Assembly: GCA_934654755.1 (NCBI GenBank)
Contig: CAKUGQ010000011.1
Location: 7,783 to 71,782, forward strand
DNA from: an uncultured Oscillospiraceae bacterium
GTDB lineage: Bacteria; Bacillota; Clostridia; Oscillospirales; Oscillospiraceae
Direction of reading: 5' to 3'
Length of the DNA stretch: 64,000 nucleotides
The stretch's first letter is position 1. The number at the start of each line of letters is the position of its first letter. The position numbers and the translations under genes are program-made. Shown here one piece after another: positions 15,608-23,394 of the stretch. The notes below the pieces were generated by a model. The model was given only the letters and a program-made list of their open reading frames with translations, did no database searches and had not been told where the DNA came from.

Positions 15608-16872
15608 ACTACCCGGAAGCGCTTCAGTATATTCATTCCGTGAGCTGGAAGGGCTCAACGCTCGGCCTGTCCAGAACGCAGGAGCTTCTGCGGCGGATCG
15701 GCAATCCGCAGGATAAGCTGAAGTTTATCCACATTGCCGGAACGAACGGCAAGGGCTCCACGGCCGCCATGCTGGCGTCCGTGATGCGCCGCGCGGGCTA
15801 TCGCACCGGCCTTTACACCTCGCCGTACATCATCTGCTTCAATGAGCGGATGCAGGTCGACGGCGAAATGATTTCCGATGCAGAGCTGGCCGAGATCACC
15901 GAATTCGTCCGGCCGCATGCCGAAGCCATGGCGGAGCACCCGACGGAATTTGAGCTGGTTACCGTCATTGCGATGGAATATTTTATGCGGCACCGCTGCG
16001 ATATCGTTGTGCTGGAGGTGGGACTCGGCGGGGAGCTGGATTCCACAAACGTCATCTCCACGCCGGAGGTGTCCGTTATTACAAACATCGGCTTTGACCA
16101 TACCGATGTGCTCGGCGACACACTGGAAAAGATTGCCGCGGCCAAGGCCGGGATCATCAAGGGCGGCGACGCCGTGATCTATCGCGGAAAACCGGAGGTC
16201 GAGCAGGTGTTCGAGCGGACCTGTCTGCACACGGATACGCGGCTGCACCGCGCGGATTTTGACGCGATCCGTCCCCTGAGCGCAGACTTTTCCGGTCAGA
16301 GCTTTGACCTTGGCGCACGCCGCGCGCTGCGGATCCCGCTGCTTGGAGAGCACCAGCTTAAAAATGCCGCCGTCGTGATCGCTACGGTTGATGCACTGAC
16401 CGCGAAGGGCTGGCACGTCAGCGAGACGCAGCTCCGCGAAGGATTGGAGTGCGTCCGTTGGTTCGGCCGCTTTGAGCTGCTGCGTACAAGCCCCGTGTTT
16501 TTCGTAGACGGCGGGCATAATCCCCAGTGTATGGCTGCGCTTGCGAGGAACCTGGAGCAGTACCTTTCCGGCCGCCGTCTGATCGCACTGACGGGCGTTA
16601 TGGCGGACAAGGATTACGGCGATATGTACCGCCTTGTTGCACCGTATTTTTCCGCGTTTGTTACTGTCACACCCGATAATCCCCGCGCGATGCCCGCCGA
16701 GCGGCTTGCGGAGGTTCTTGTCCCCTTCGGCAAGCCCGTGACTGCCTGTGCGACCGTCGAACAGGGGGTTGCACACACCATTGCGCTGGCGCGCGCCGAG
16801 GAAAACGCGGCCGTCGTCGCGTTTGGCAGCCTGTATATGGTCGGCGCCATCCGCGCCGCTGCAATGCAGTGA
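15604..16872 (+). CDS. folC: Folylpolyglutamate synthase / dihydrofolate synthase FolC
   Basis: 422 residues from the ATG overlapping the folT stop. The Mur-ligase-type P-loop is IAGTNGKGST (residues 45-54). Also present are the lysine-region NIGFDHTDVLGDTLEKIA-type segment (TNIGFDHTDVLG), the FVDGGHNP motif and LTGVMADKD. The enzyme adds glutamates to reduced folates in the cytosol, trapping imported folate, and may also make dihydrofolate from dihydropteroate. No folP, folK or folB is nearby, so in this operon salvage and retention is the better reading. Confidence 0.93.
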   Translation: MNYPEALQYIHSVSWKGSTLGLSRTQELLRRIGNPQDKLKFIHIAGTNGKGSTAAMLASVMRRAGYRTGLYTSPYIICFNERMQVDGEMISDAELAEITEFVRPHAEAMAEHPTEFELVTVIAMEYFMRHRCDIVVLEVGLGGELDSTNVISTPEVSVITNIGFDHTDVLGDTLEKIAAAKAGIIKGGDAVIYRGKPEVEQVFERTCLHTDTRLHRADFDAIRPLSADFSGQSFDLGARRALRIPLLGEHQLKNAAVVIATVDALTAKGWHVSETQLREGLECVRWFGRFELLRTSPVFFVDGGHNPQCMAALARNLEQYLSGRRLIALTGVMADKDYGDMYRLVAPYFSAFVTVTPDNPRAMPAERLAEVLVPFGKPVTACATVEQGVAHTIALARAEENAAVVAFGSLYMVGAIRAAAMQ

Positions 16873-16875
16873 TAC

Positions 16876-16915
16876 AAAAATCGGCTTTTCCAAACCGGAA
16901 AAGCCGATTTTTTAT
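16876..16915 (+). terminator. Intrinsic terminator of the folate operon (bidirectional)
   Basis: AAAATCGGCTTTTCC pairs with GGAAAAGCCGATTTT around a short loop, with A and T tracts on both sides. It begins 4 bases after the folC stop. Confidence 0.92.
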
Positions 16916-16984
16916 ACCGTTGCAGGCATTTTCGCGCCGGGGAACGGGGCAGCGTTGCGCGCCGAAGAAAATCCCCGTAGGGGT

Positions 16985-17599
16985 CTATTCCGCGATCAGG
17001 TAGACGCTGCCGCTGTGGACCGTGATTTCGGCGCAGCCGCGCGGCTCGTTGCTTACGCCCAGCGGGAAGCTCGGCCGCAGCCTGTGGTATATCAGGTCAT
17101 ATTTCGCGTTGCGTACCGAAACGATCGCCTCGCCGTCCGCCGCAAAGAGCGAGAAAAAGCACGCACTGTCGACGGTTGCCGTCTCGTTTTGCAGCGCGTA
17201 AACGGTGCAGTCCGCATCAAGGAGGCAGCCCTGCGCGTTCCGCGCTTTCAGGAATAACAGCGTTTGCAGATTGGCAAGACTGTGGGAAAAACGCTTGCCG
17301 CCCAGGGCGCCGTAAATTTCAAAACGGTCGCAGCCGCGGCGCAAGCCTTCGCGCACAGCGGCAAGGGTGTCCGTATCGTCCTTCACGGTGGGAAGCGGGA
17401 CGCAGGCAAGCCCCTCGGGCTGTGCGCCGAGCGAATCGGCGTCGCCTACGAACAGATCCGGTCGGACGTCCAGCGACTGCAGATGCAGCAGACCTGCATC
17501 GGCGGCAATGAGCAGCGCTTCCGGCTGTGCGGCGCAGGCGGCGCGGAAGCGCTCCGCTGCGAAGTCGCCGGCGGCGACGATCCGACACAGCCCGCTCAT
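16985..17599 (-). CDS. thiN: Thiamine pyrophosphokinase
   Basis: 204 residues. The TPK signature is clear: AADAGLLHL, then VGDADSLG (residues 51-58, metal/diphosphate site), VKDDTDT (residues 72-78) and GALGGKRFSHSLANLQTLL. The C-terminal beta-sandwich holds the thiamine-binding segment (RPSFPLGVSNE). It transfers pyrophosphate from ATP to thiamine, giving TPP directly. Its ATG overlaps the thiT stop, so imported thiamine is pyrophosphorylated by the partner gene, and the product can shut off the operon through the riboswitch upstream of thiT. Confidence 0.92.
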   Translation of the reverse strand: MSGLCRIVAAGDFAAERFRAACAAQPEALLIAADAGLLHLQSLDVRPDLFVGDADSLGAQPEGLACVPLPTVKDDTDTLAAVREGLRRGCDRFEIYGALGGKRFSHSLANLQTLLFLKARNAQGCLLDADCTVYALQNETATVDSACFFSLFAADGEAIVSVRNAKYDLIYHRLRPSFPLGVSNEPRGCAEITVHSGSVYLIAE

Positions 17600-18261
17600 C
17601 GTTCGGTCAGGTTTTTCGACACGGCGGGGATACGGTAGACCGGAGCGGCGACAATGGCCGTCAGGATGATCTCGGGGATCATATACAGACCGTTGTAGAC
17701 CAGCGAGTAGACAAGCGCCAGCCCCTTACCGGAGAAATGCTCCATGACCCACGCGGAGAGTGCCAGATCCTTTGCGGCGCTTTCGGTGAAGAACCACTCG
17801 GCCCAGGCGCCGTAGAACAGGAAGCCGGACAGAACATGGAAGAAATAGCACAGCGCCTGGGAAACGACACCGCCGAACACCAGCCGCAGGCAGCTTTTTT
17901 TCTTCGAGGCGAAAATACCGCCCAGACCCAGTGAGGCATAGGCGAGGAAATAGTCGAACAGGACGACGCAGATGGCCATACCCAGCGCCATATAGGAGTC
18001 GTCGCCGGGAGTGAACAGACCCGCGACGGTCTTAAAGCCCATGAAGATCTGGATCACGGCGTAGACGCCCGCGCTGCACAGGCCCCATTTGATACCGTAC
18101 ATATACGAGATCAGAAGGATGGGCAGCATCGAGGCCAGCGTCAGTGTGCCGCCGAAGCGGAGCTGCAGGAAGGGGATAAACTCGGAGATCAGCGCCAGCG
18201 CGGTTGCGACGGCGATGAGCATGGCAGACGTTACGAGTCTGCGGGTGTTTTGGCTTTTCAT
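17596..18261 (-). CDS. thiT: Energy-coupled thiamine transporter S component ThiT
   Basis: 221 residues from the ATG at 18261, which follows GGAGGC; the frame extends 17 codons upstream without a better site. Six membrane segments start with RRLVTSAMLIAVATALALI. ThiT features seen include GGTLTLASMLPILLISYMYG, GLFTPGDDSYMALGM, and the late aromatic/acidic region FYGAWAEWFFTES that lines the thiamine site in characterised ThiT. It is the first gene behind a TPP riboswitch and is coupled to thiN. It requires an EcfA-EcfA'-EcfT module not encoded here. Confidence 0.92.
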   Translation of the reverse strand: MKSQNTRRLVTSAMLIAVATALALISEFIPFLQLRFGGTLTLASMLPILLISYMYGIKWGLCSAGVYAVIQIFMGFKTVAGLFTPGDDSYMALGMAICVVLFDYFLAYASLGLGGIFASKKKSCLRLVFGGVVSQALCYFFHVLSGFLFYGAWAEWFFTESAAKDLALSAWVMEHFSGKGLALVYSLVYNGLYMIPEIILTAIVAAPVYRIPAVSKNLTER

Positions 18262-18330
18262 TGATTGCCTCCAAAATAAGAAATCCGCGTGCAGACCGTT
18301 CTCGGAAAGCAAGCGGAAAAACGTCTTTCT

Positions 18331-18420
18331 TTCCCTACGACGGTATGAGCCGTTTCAGGTTCGCGGGTCAGGGCGTCTGTCGCCCAATCTCAGCCGGAAG
18401 CATCCGACCCCCCGAAGAAG
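18331..18420 (-). ncRNA. TPP riboswitch (thi-box)
   Basis: On the minus strand the conserved blocks are in order: GGGGGTCGGATGC, GGCTGAGATTGG, CCTGACCC, GAACCTGAAACGG, CATACCGTCGTAGGGA. CTGAGA, ACCTGA and CGTAGGGA are the TPP aptamer invariants. It lies between its promoter and thiT. A downstream CCGCTTGC/GCACGCGG hairpin followed by a T-rich run (ATTTCTTATTTT) may be the terminator of the off state. Confidence 0.95.
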
Positions 18421-18441
18421 GTTCTGTATGCGGTTGCGGTC

Positions 18442-18470
18442 AGTATAGCGCACATTTCGACACTTGTCAA
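18442..18470 (-). promoter_or_regulatory. Sigma-A promoter of thiT-thiN
   Basis: Minus strand TTGACA (18465-18470), 17-base spacer, TATACT (18442-18447). Its -35 overlaps that of the divergent exonuclease promoter by five bases. Confidence 0.88.
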
Positions 18471-18492
18471 GAGAGGAACGGGGTGCTATAAT
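18464..18492 (+). promoter_or_regulatory. Sigma-A promoter of the exonuclease gene
   Basis: TTGTCA (18464-18469), 17-base spacer, TATAAT (18487-18492) with an extended TGC before it. The divergent partner shares the -35 bases. Confidence 0.87.
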
Positions 18493-18522
18493 ACAAAAAA
18501 TTCACGAAAACGGAGGCATCGT

Positions 18523-19230
18523 ATGTCCGACTTTTCAAGGCTTGCCGCCCGATGTGAGGCGATCGTTGTATTCGATACCGAAACAAGCGGGCTGAGCTTT
18601 TCCCGTGACGAGATCATCGAGTTTGCCGCCGTGCGTCTCGAACGCGGACCGGAGGGCTTTGCCGTCGCGGCCGAAGCGGACGAGTTTGTGCGCATGACGA
18701 ACGACCGCCGTCTGCCGCAGCGTATCGTCGAGCTGACCGGCATCACCGACGAGCTCCTGCGCGAGGAGGGAATCGGCAAAGCACAATTTGCCGGGCTACT
18801 GGCGGACTTTCTTCGCCCGAATACGCTGCTTGCAGCCTATAATGCGCAGTTTGATCTGCTGTTTCTCTATGAGTTTCTGGCAAAGCACGGCGACGCGCGG
18901 CTGCTGCGCGGTCTGCCGAAGCTTGATTTGTTGACGGTTTACCGGGATCGCCGGGCCTACCCGCACCGACTGGCCAATGCGATCGAGCAGTATGCGCTTG
19001 CCGGACGCGTACGCAATTCTCACCGCGCCATCGACGACGTACGCGCCACCGTGGAGGTTATGCGCGCAATGGAGAAGGAACGCGATGACCTTGACCGCTA
19101 TGTCGATCTGTTCGGCTACAGTGCGAAATACGGCGTTTCCGGTCCGCGTATCGGCTCCGTGACCTACCTGCCGCAGGGCTATGAGCCGGACGGCCTGCTG
19201 TATGAAAAGTGTGCCGGTGCGACCGTCTGA
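18523..19230 (+). CDS. DEDDh 3'-5' exonuclease (DnaQ/PolC-proofreading type)
   Basis: 235 residues. Exo I is VVFDTETSGL (Asp18, Glu20), Exo II is AYNAQFDLLFL, and Exo III is SHRAIDDVRA (His and Asp), the full DEDDh set. ITDELLREEG before Exo II is also typical. These stand-alone proteins resemble the proofreading domain of DNA polymerase III and often act in repair or RNA/DNA end trimming. The C-terminal ~60 residues (after the exonuclease fold, from about 180) are not recognised. It is a single-gene unit between its own promoter and a strong terminator. Confidence 0.9.
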   Translation: MSDFSRLAARCEAIVVFDTETSGLSFSRDEIIEFAAVRLERGPEGFAVAAEADEFVRMTNDRRLPQRIVELTGITDELLREEGIGKAQFAGLLADFLRPNTLLAAYNAQFDLLFLYEFLAKHGDARLLRGLPKLDLLTVYRDRRAYPHRLANAIEQYALAGRVRNSHRAIDDVRATVEVMRAMEKERDDLDRYVDLFGYSAKYGVSGPRIGSVTYLPQGYEPDGLLYEKCAGATV

Positions 19231-19272
19231 GCCGCCGGAGCCGTCGCTTTTGCGGAATCGCTGCGGGGAATG

Positions 19273-19308
19273 AAAAGAGAGGTATCCCTTCCGGGATACC
19301 TCTCTTTC
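19273..19308 (+). terminator. Intrinsic terminator of the exonuclease gene
   Basis: AAGAGAGGTATCCC pairs perfectly with GGGATACCTCTCTT around TTCC, followed by a short T run. Confidence 0.85.
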
Positions 19309-19312
19309 TGCC

Positions 19313-19440
19313 CACGCACGGAGGATTGCCGCCCGCAGCAATCCTCCGTAAACCCGGTATGAGATTGCCGCGTCGCTTCGCCTCTCGCAGTGACGTGGGA
19401 GGGATGCCGTGTCGGGCTGCGCCCTCCTGGCAATGACACA
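19313..19440. repeat. Cluster of diverged hairpin repeats between convergent genes
   Basis: Contains a GGAGGATTGC..GCAATCCTCC hairpin, then inverted family copies GAGATTGCCGCG..CGCAGTGACGT and GATGCCGTGTCGGG..GGCAATGACAC. No coding sequence is seen in 19231-19487. Confidence 0.7.
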
Positions 19441-19487
19441 TATACACTGTCGTTGCAGGAGCCCGAAAGGATCGGTGCGGAGCTTTG

Positions 19488-21242
19488 TTACATCCTCTCC
19501 GGGGCGGAGAAGCCGAGCAGCCCGATGCACTCCTCCAGCGCGCGCTTGGCGAGCTTGACGAGGGCAAGATAGCCGCATTTTTTCTGCGCGTCCGGCTCGG
19601 TGACGATGCGGGTTTCATGGTAGAAGCCGTTGACGGCGACTGCAAGCTCATAGGCATAAGCCGCTACCAGATTCGGCGCGGAGTCGCGGTAGGCGGGTGC
19701 AAGGCGGTCGGGCATCTGCGCCAGCAGGAGCTGAAGATTTGCGGCACTGTCACTTTCAGCGGGCAGCAGCGCCTCCGCTTCGATTTCGGCGCAGCGCGCC
19801 AGAATCGACTTGATGCGCACAACGGTATAGAGCAGGTACGGGCCGGTGTTACCCTCAAAGGCGGCGAAACGTTCCAGATCGAAGATATAGTCTTTTGTGG
19901 CAAGATTCGAGAGGTCGCCGTATTTGATCGCCGCGACGGCGATGGTCTTTGCCGTGGCATCGACCTCGGAGGCATCGAGCGTGCCGTTGTCGCGGATCTT
20001 CTGCGCGATATAGGCGGTGGTGTCTTCAATCAGCGTTTGCAGGCGCATGACGCCGCCGTCACGGGTCTTAAAGGGCTTGCCGTCCCTGCCGTTCATCGTG
20101 CCGAATCCGATGTATTCCAGCTCGGTCTGCGGGGGGACAAGACCGCATTTGTACGCCGTGCGGAACACCTGCTCAAAATGCAGACTCTGACGTTTATCGG
20201 CGAGGTAAAGAATACGATCGGGCGTAAAGTCGCGCACACGCTGAACGATGGTCGCCAGATCGGTAGTCGCGTAAAGTGTCGCACCGTCAGATTTGACGAG
20301 CAGGCAGGGCGGAACCTCCTTCTTGTCCTCCGGGCGGGCGATTTCGACGACCTTTGCGCCGTTGCTTTCCACGAGGTAGCCCTCGGCGGCGAGCTTGTCG
20401 AGCATCGGACGGATATCCGGTTCGGCGTCGCTTTCGCCCATCCAGACGTCAAAGTGAACGTCCAACGCGTCGTAGTTGCGCTTCAGATCCTCTACGGAGA
20501 CCTTCAGAATGACGTTTTTCCACAGGTCATAAATACCGCGCGTGTGCTGCTGGAGCTTCAGCGTCAGCGCGTGTGCCTTCGCGGCAAACTCGGCGTCCGT
20601 TTTGGAGCGGGCGCTGGCAGCGGGGTAGATCGTCTCCAGCTCCCCGACGGTCAGCGGGAAATCCGGGTACTCGCCGGGATAGTCCGGGTTGAAGTAGGGC
20701 AGCTCGGGCTGCTGCTCCTGAAGCTGCGCGAGCACGAGACCCATTTGCAGGCCCCAGTCGCCCAGATGGACGTCGCCGGTTACGCGGTCGCCGAAGTAAC
20801 GGTAGATGCGCTTGACGCTTTCGCCGATGACCGCCGAGCGCAGGTGGCCGATATGCAGCGGCTTTGCGACGTTCGGCCCGCCGTAGTCGATCACAACGCG
20901 GCGGCCGGAGGGCTCACCCGCGACTCCGAGGTGCGGGCGCAGACGCAGCCCGTTGAGATAGGCAGCCAGAAATTCCGGTCGGAGCCTGAGGTTCAGAAAG
21001 CCGGGTCCGACGGCCTCGGCAGAGGCGAAGTATTCGCTCTGCTGAAGCCGCGCGGCGACCTCGGAGGCGATAACGACGGGCGCTTTGTGCGCGATTTTCG
21101 CGGCGGGCATGGCGCCGTTGCACTGGAACTGGCACAGATCGGGGCGATTCGACGCGACCACGCGCGCCTGGGAGGCGTCATAGCCGGCGTCGGTAAACGC
21201 GGCGGCAACCGCCGCGGAGAGCTGATCGATCAGTTTTTGCAT
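19488..21242 (-). CDS. argS: Arginyl-tRNA synthetase
   Basis: 584 residues, within the usual ArgRS range. The class I HIGH motif is present in NVAKPLHIGHLRS (residue ~130), preceded by the N-terminal Add1 domain. GDWGLQMG, EDKKEVPPCLLVKSDGATLY and YATTDLA are ArgRS-specific, and FEGNTGPYLLYTVVRIKSI begins the anticodon-binding domain. The KMSKS loop is degenerate, as in many ArgRSs. It charges tRNA-Arg, and one such tRNA (TCT) is encoded at 52777. It is a monocistronic unit with its own promoter. Confidence 0.95.
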   Translation of the reverse strand: MQKLIDQLSAAVAAAFTDAGYDASQARVVASNRPDLCQFQCNGAMPAAKIAHKAPVVIASEVAARLQQSEYFASAEAVGPGFLNLRLRPEFLAAYLNGLRLRPHLGVAGEPSGRRVVIDYGGPNVAKPLHIGHLRSAVIGESVKRIYRYFGDRVTGDVHLGDWGLQMGLVLAQLQEQQPELPYFNPDYPGEYPDFPLTVGELETIYPAASARSKTDAEFAAKAHALTLKLQQHTRGIYDLWKNVILKVSVEDLKRNYDALDVHFDVWMGESDAEPDIRPMLDKLAAEGYLVESNGAKVVEIARPEDKKEVPPCLLVKSDGATLYATTDLATIVQRVRDFTPDRILYLADKRQSLHFEQVFRTAYKCGLVPPQTELEYIGFGTMNGRDGKPFKTRDGGVMRLQTLIEDTTAYIAQKIRDNGTLDASEVDATAKTIAVAAIKYGDLSNLATKDYIFDLERFAAFEGNTGPYLLYTVVRIKSILARCAEIEAEALLPAESDSAANLQLLLAQMPDRLAPAYRDSAPNLVAAYAYELAVAVNGFYHETRIVTEPDAQKKCGYLALVKLAKRALEECIGLLGFSAPERM

Positions 21243-21275
21243 GGAAATTCTCCTTCGGGCACATAATTACCCCTT

Positions 21276-21304
21276 ATCATAGCATAATGTCGGAAAAATG
21301 TCCA
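21276..21304 (-). promoter_or_regulatory. Sigma-A promoter of argS
   Basis: Minus strand TGGACA (21299-21304), 17-base spacer, TATGAT (21276-21281), 34 bases before the ATG. Confidence 0.7.
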
Positions 21305-21348
21305 GTCCTTCCTGCATAAACCGCCGGATTCTTCGGCGGACGCCTTGC

Positions 21349-21377
21349 TTTACAAAGCCCTCCGGCTGTGTTAAAAT
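21349..21377 (+). promoter_or_regulatory. Sigma-A promoter of bioY
   Basis: TTTACA (21349-21354), 17-base spacer, TAAAAT (21372-21377). A CCGCCG..CGGCGG hairpin (21321-21339) lies between it and argS. No BirA operator is recognised. Confidence 0.75.
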
Positions 21378-21421
21378 AAAAGAAAAACCGGGCGCGGCGC
21401 GCCCGCGGAAAGGCAGAACCC

Positions 21422-21955
21422 ATGAACCACAAAAATCTTCGGATGCTCCTGCTGACGGCGCTGTTTGCGGCGCTGACGGCCGTCGGTGCGTTCCTGCGCA
21501 TACCGGCAGGACCGATCTCTTTTACCCTGCAGCTCTTTTTTACCTGTATGGCCGGCATTCTGCTTGGCCCCTGGTGGGGCGCCGTCTCGCAGCTTGTGTA
21601 TCTTCTGCTGGGGCTGGCAGGCGTGCCGATCTTTACGGAGGGCGGCGGCCTGATGTATTTCGCCAAGCCGACCTTCGGCTTTTTGCTCGGTCTGCCGCTG
21701 ACGGCGCTCGTCGTCGGCCTGCTCAGCCGTCGTGCCGCGGGCTTTTGGCGGCTGCTGGCGGCGGGCGCAGTCGGAACGGCCGTGCTTTATGCCGTCGGTC
21801 TGCCGTATCTGTATTTTACGCTCGGCGGCGCATGGTCGGTCGGCAAGACGCTGGTCTCCGGCTGTCTGATCTTCCTGCCGTTCGACGCAATGAAGATCAT
21901 CGTCTCGGCGCTGCTCGGCGTGCGGCTGGTGCCGCTTCTGCGTCGGCGGAACTGA
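21422..21955 (+). CDS. bioY: Biotin ECF transporter S component BioY
   Basis: 177 residues with six membrane segments. BioY hallmarks are present: LTAVGAFLRIPAGPISFTLQ, LGPWWGAVSQLVYLLLGLAGVPIF, and GLMYFAKPTFGFLLG. It captures biotin and works with a shared EcfAT module or, less efficiently, alone. No biotin biosynthesis genes are nearby. It is a single gene with a good promoter and sits just upstream of the trk promoter. It is the fourth vitamin-type S component in the window. Confidence 0.94.
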   Translation: MNHKNLRMLLLTALFAALTAVGAFLRIPAGPISFTLQLFFTCMAGILLGPWWGAVSQLVYLLLGLAGVPIFTEGGGLMYFAKPTFGFLLGLPLTALVVGLLSRRAAGFWRLLAAGAVGTAVLYAVGLPYLYFTLGGAWSVGKTLVSGCLIFLPFDAMKIIVSALLGVRLVPLLRRRN

Positions 21956-21957
21956 GC

Positions 21958-21986
21958 TTGTTTTGCGCAATCCTTTGTGGTATAAT
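21958..21986 (+). promoter_or_regulatory. Sigma-A promoter of trkA-trkH
   Basis: TTGTTT (21958-21963), 17-base spacer, TATAAT (21981-21986). The -35 begins 2 bases after the bioY stop. Confidence 0.82.
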
Positions 21987-22020
21987 ATATAGGAAAACAT
22001 TCTGATTTTGGGGCGATGCT

Positions 22021-23394
22021 ATGAAGATTGTGATCATCGGCGCCGGAAAGATCGGCGCGACATTGGCCGAGCAGCTTGCGGCGGAATCGCATGAGATCAC
22101 CGTTGTGGACAGCGACCGCGAGGCGCTCGACGCGGTGGGAAACTCTCTTGATGTTATGACCGTCGAGGGCAACGGCGGCAGCAAGGAGACGCTCCAGGAG
22201 GCGGGTGTGGATACCGCCGACCTTGCCATTGCCGTAATGGCGACGGACGAGCAGAACCTGCTGTCCTGCCTGATGGCGAAAAAGCTCGGCGTGGGCAACA
22301 CCATTGCACGCGTGCGCAACCCGGAATACTCCGCCGGGCTGTACCTGATCCAGGATGAGCTGGGCCTGTCGATGGCGCTGAATCCCGAGTTGGCGGCCGC
22401 CAGCGAGATCGCACGTCTGCTGCGTTCTCCCTCAGCCATCAAGATCGATACCTTCTGCCGCGGGCGTGTGGAGCTGTATAAGCTGCGCCTGAACGAGAAC
22501 AGCAGGCTTTCCGGTATGCGCCTGTCCGATTTCGGCAAGCTGCAGACCGGCGTCCTGATCTGTGCGGTCGAACGCGGTGAGCAGGAGGTTCATATTCCGC
22601 GCGGCGACTTCGTGCTGCAGGACGGCGATCGGATCAGCTTTGTTGCCAAGCCGCGCGTTGCGTCGAAATTTTTCGGCCGTATCGGCGTGCAGAGCGATCC
22701 CGTAAAACGGCTGATGATCCTCGGCGGCGGCAAAATTTCCTACTATCTGGCGCGGCAGATGCTGGAGCTGGGAGTCAACGTCAAGATCATTGACGAAAAC
22801 CGCAGCGTCTGCGAATCGCTGGCAGAGCGTCTGCCTGAGGCGACCGTTCTCTGCGGCGATGCAACCAACGAAAAGCTGCTGGCCGAGGAGGGACTCGCGC
22901 GGATGGATGCCGTGGCTTCCCTGACCGGCATTGACGAGGAAAACATCCTTATGAGCCTGTACGCGAGGAGCGTGACGGATGCAAAGATCATCACAAAGAT
23001 CAACCGCACCGCCTATTCCGAGATCATTCGTCCGATGGATCTCGGGAGCATCTGCCACCCGCGCAACATTGCGGCGGATTATATCCTGCGCTATGTCCGC
23101 GCCATGCAGAATTCGCTCGGCTCAAACGTGGAGACGCTCTATAAAATCGTGGACAACAAGGCGGAGGCGCTGGAATTCCGCGCGAAGGAGGGCTCCGCAG
23201 TCTGCGGCACACCCCTGATGGAGCTGCCGCTGCGGCAGAACATCCTGATCGCGGCCATCAATCGCGGCGGGAAAATTCTCAACCCCGGCGGCCGGGATAC
23301 CGTGGAACCGGGAGACACCGTGATCGTTGTCAGCGGCGTGACGGGGCTGAACGATCTGGACGATATTCTGGACAGGCGGAGAGCGAAGGCATGA
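22021..23394 (+). CDS. trkA: Trk potassium uptake regulatory subunit TrkA
   Basis: 457 residues with the duplicated RCK layout. The first Rossmann domain starts IVIIGAGKIGATLA with the acidic strand end VVDSDREAL, and the second begins at about residue 230 with LMILGGGKISYYLA and IIDENRS. Each is followed by a TrkA_C domain (for example VHIPRGDFVLQDGDRISF and ILNPGGRDTVEPGDTVIVVS). The protein forms a cytosolic NAD(H)/nucleotide-sensing ring that gates TrkH. Its stop overlaps the trkH start (ATGA), so the subunits are made together. Confidence 0.94.
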   Translation: MKIVIIGAGKIGATLAEQLAAESHEITVVDSDREALDAVGNSLDVMTVEGNGGSKETLQEAGVDTADLAIAVMATDEQNLLSCLMAKKLGVGNTIARVRNPEYSAGLYLIQDELGLSMALNPELAAASEIARLLRSPSAIKIDTFCRGRVELYKLRLNENSRLSGMRLSDFGKLQTGVLICAVERGEQEVHIPRGDFVLQDGDRISFVAKPRVASKFFGRIGVQSDPVKRLMILGGGKISYYLARQMLELGVNVKIIDENRSVCESLAERLPEATVLCGDATNEKLLAEEGLARMDAVASLTGIDEENILMSLYARSVTDAKIITKINRTAYSEIIRPMDLGSICHPRNIAADYILRYVRAMQNSLGSNVETLYKIVDNKAEALEFRAKEGSAVCGTPLMELPLRQNILIAAINRGGKILNPGGRDTVEPGDTVIVVSGVTGLNDLDDILDRRRAKA

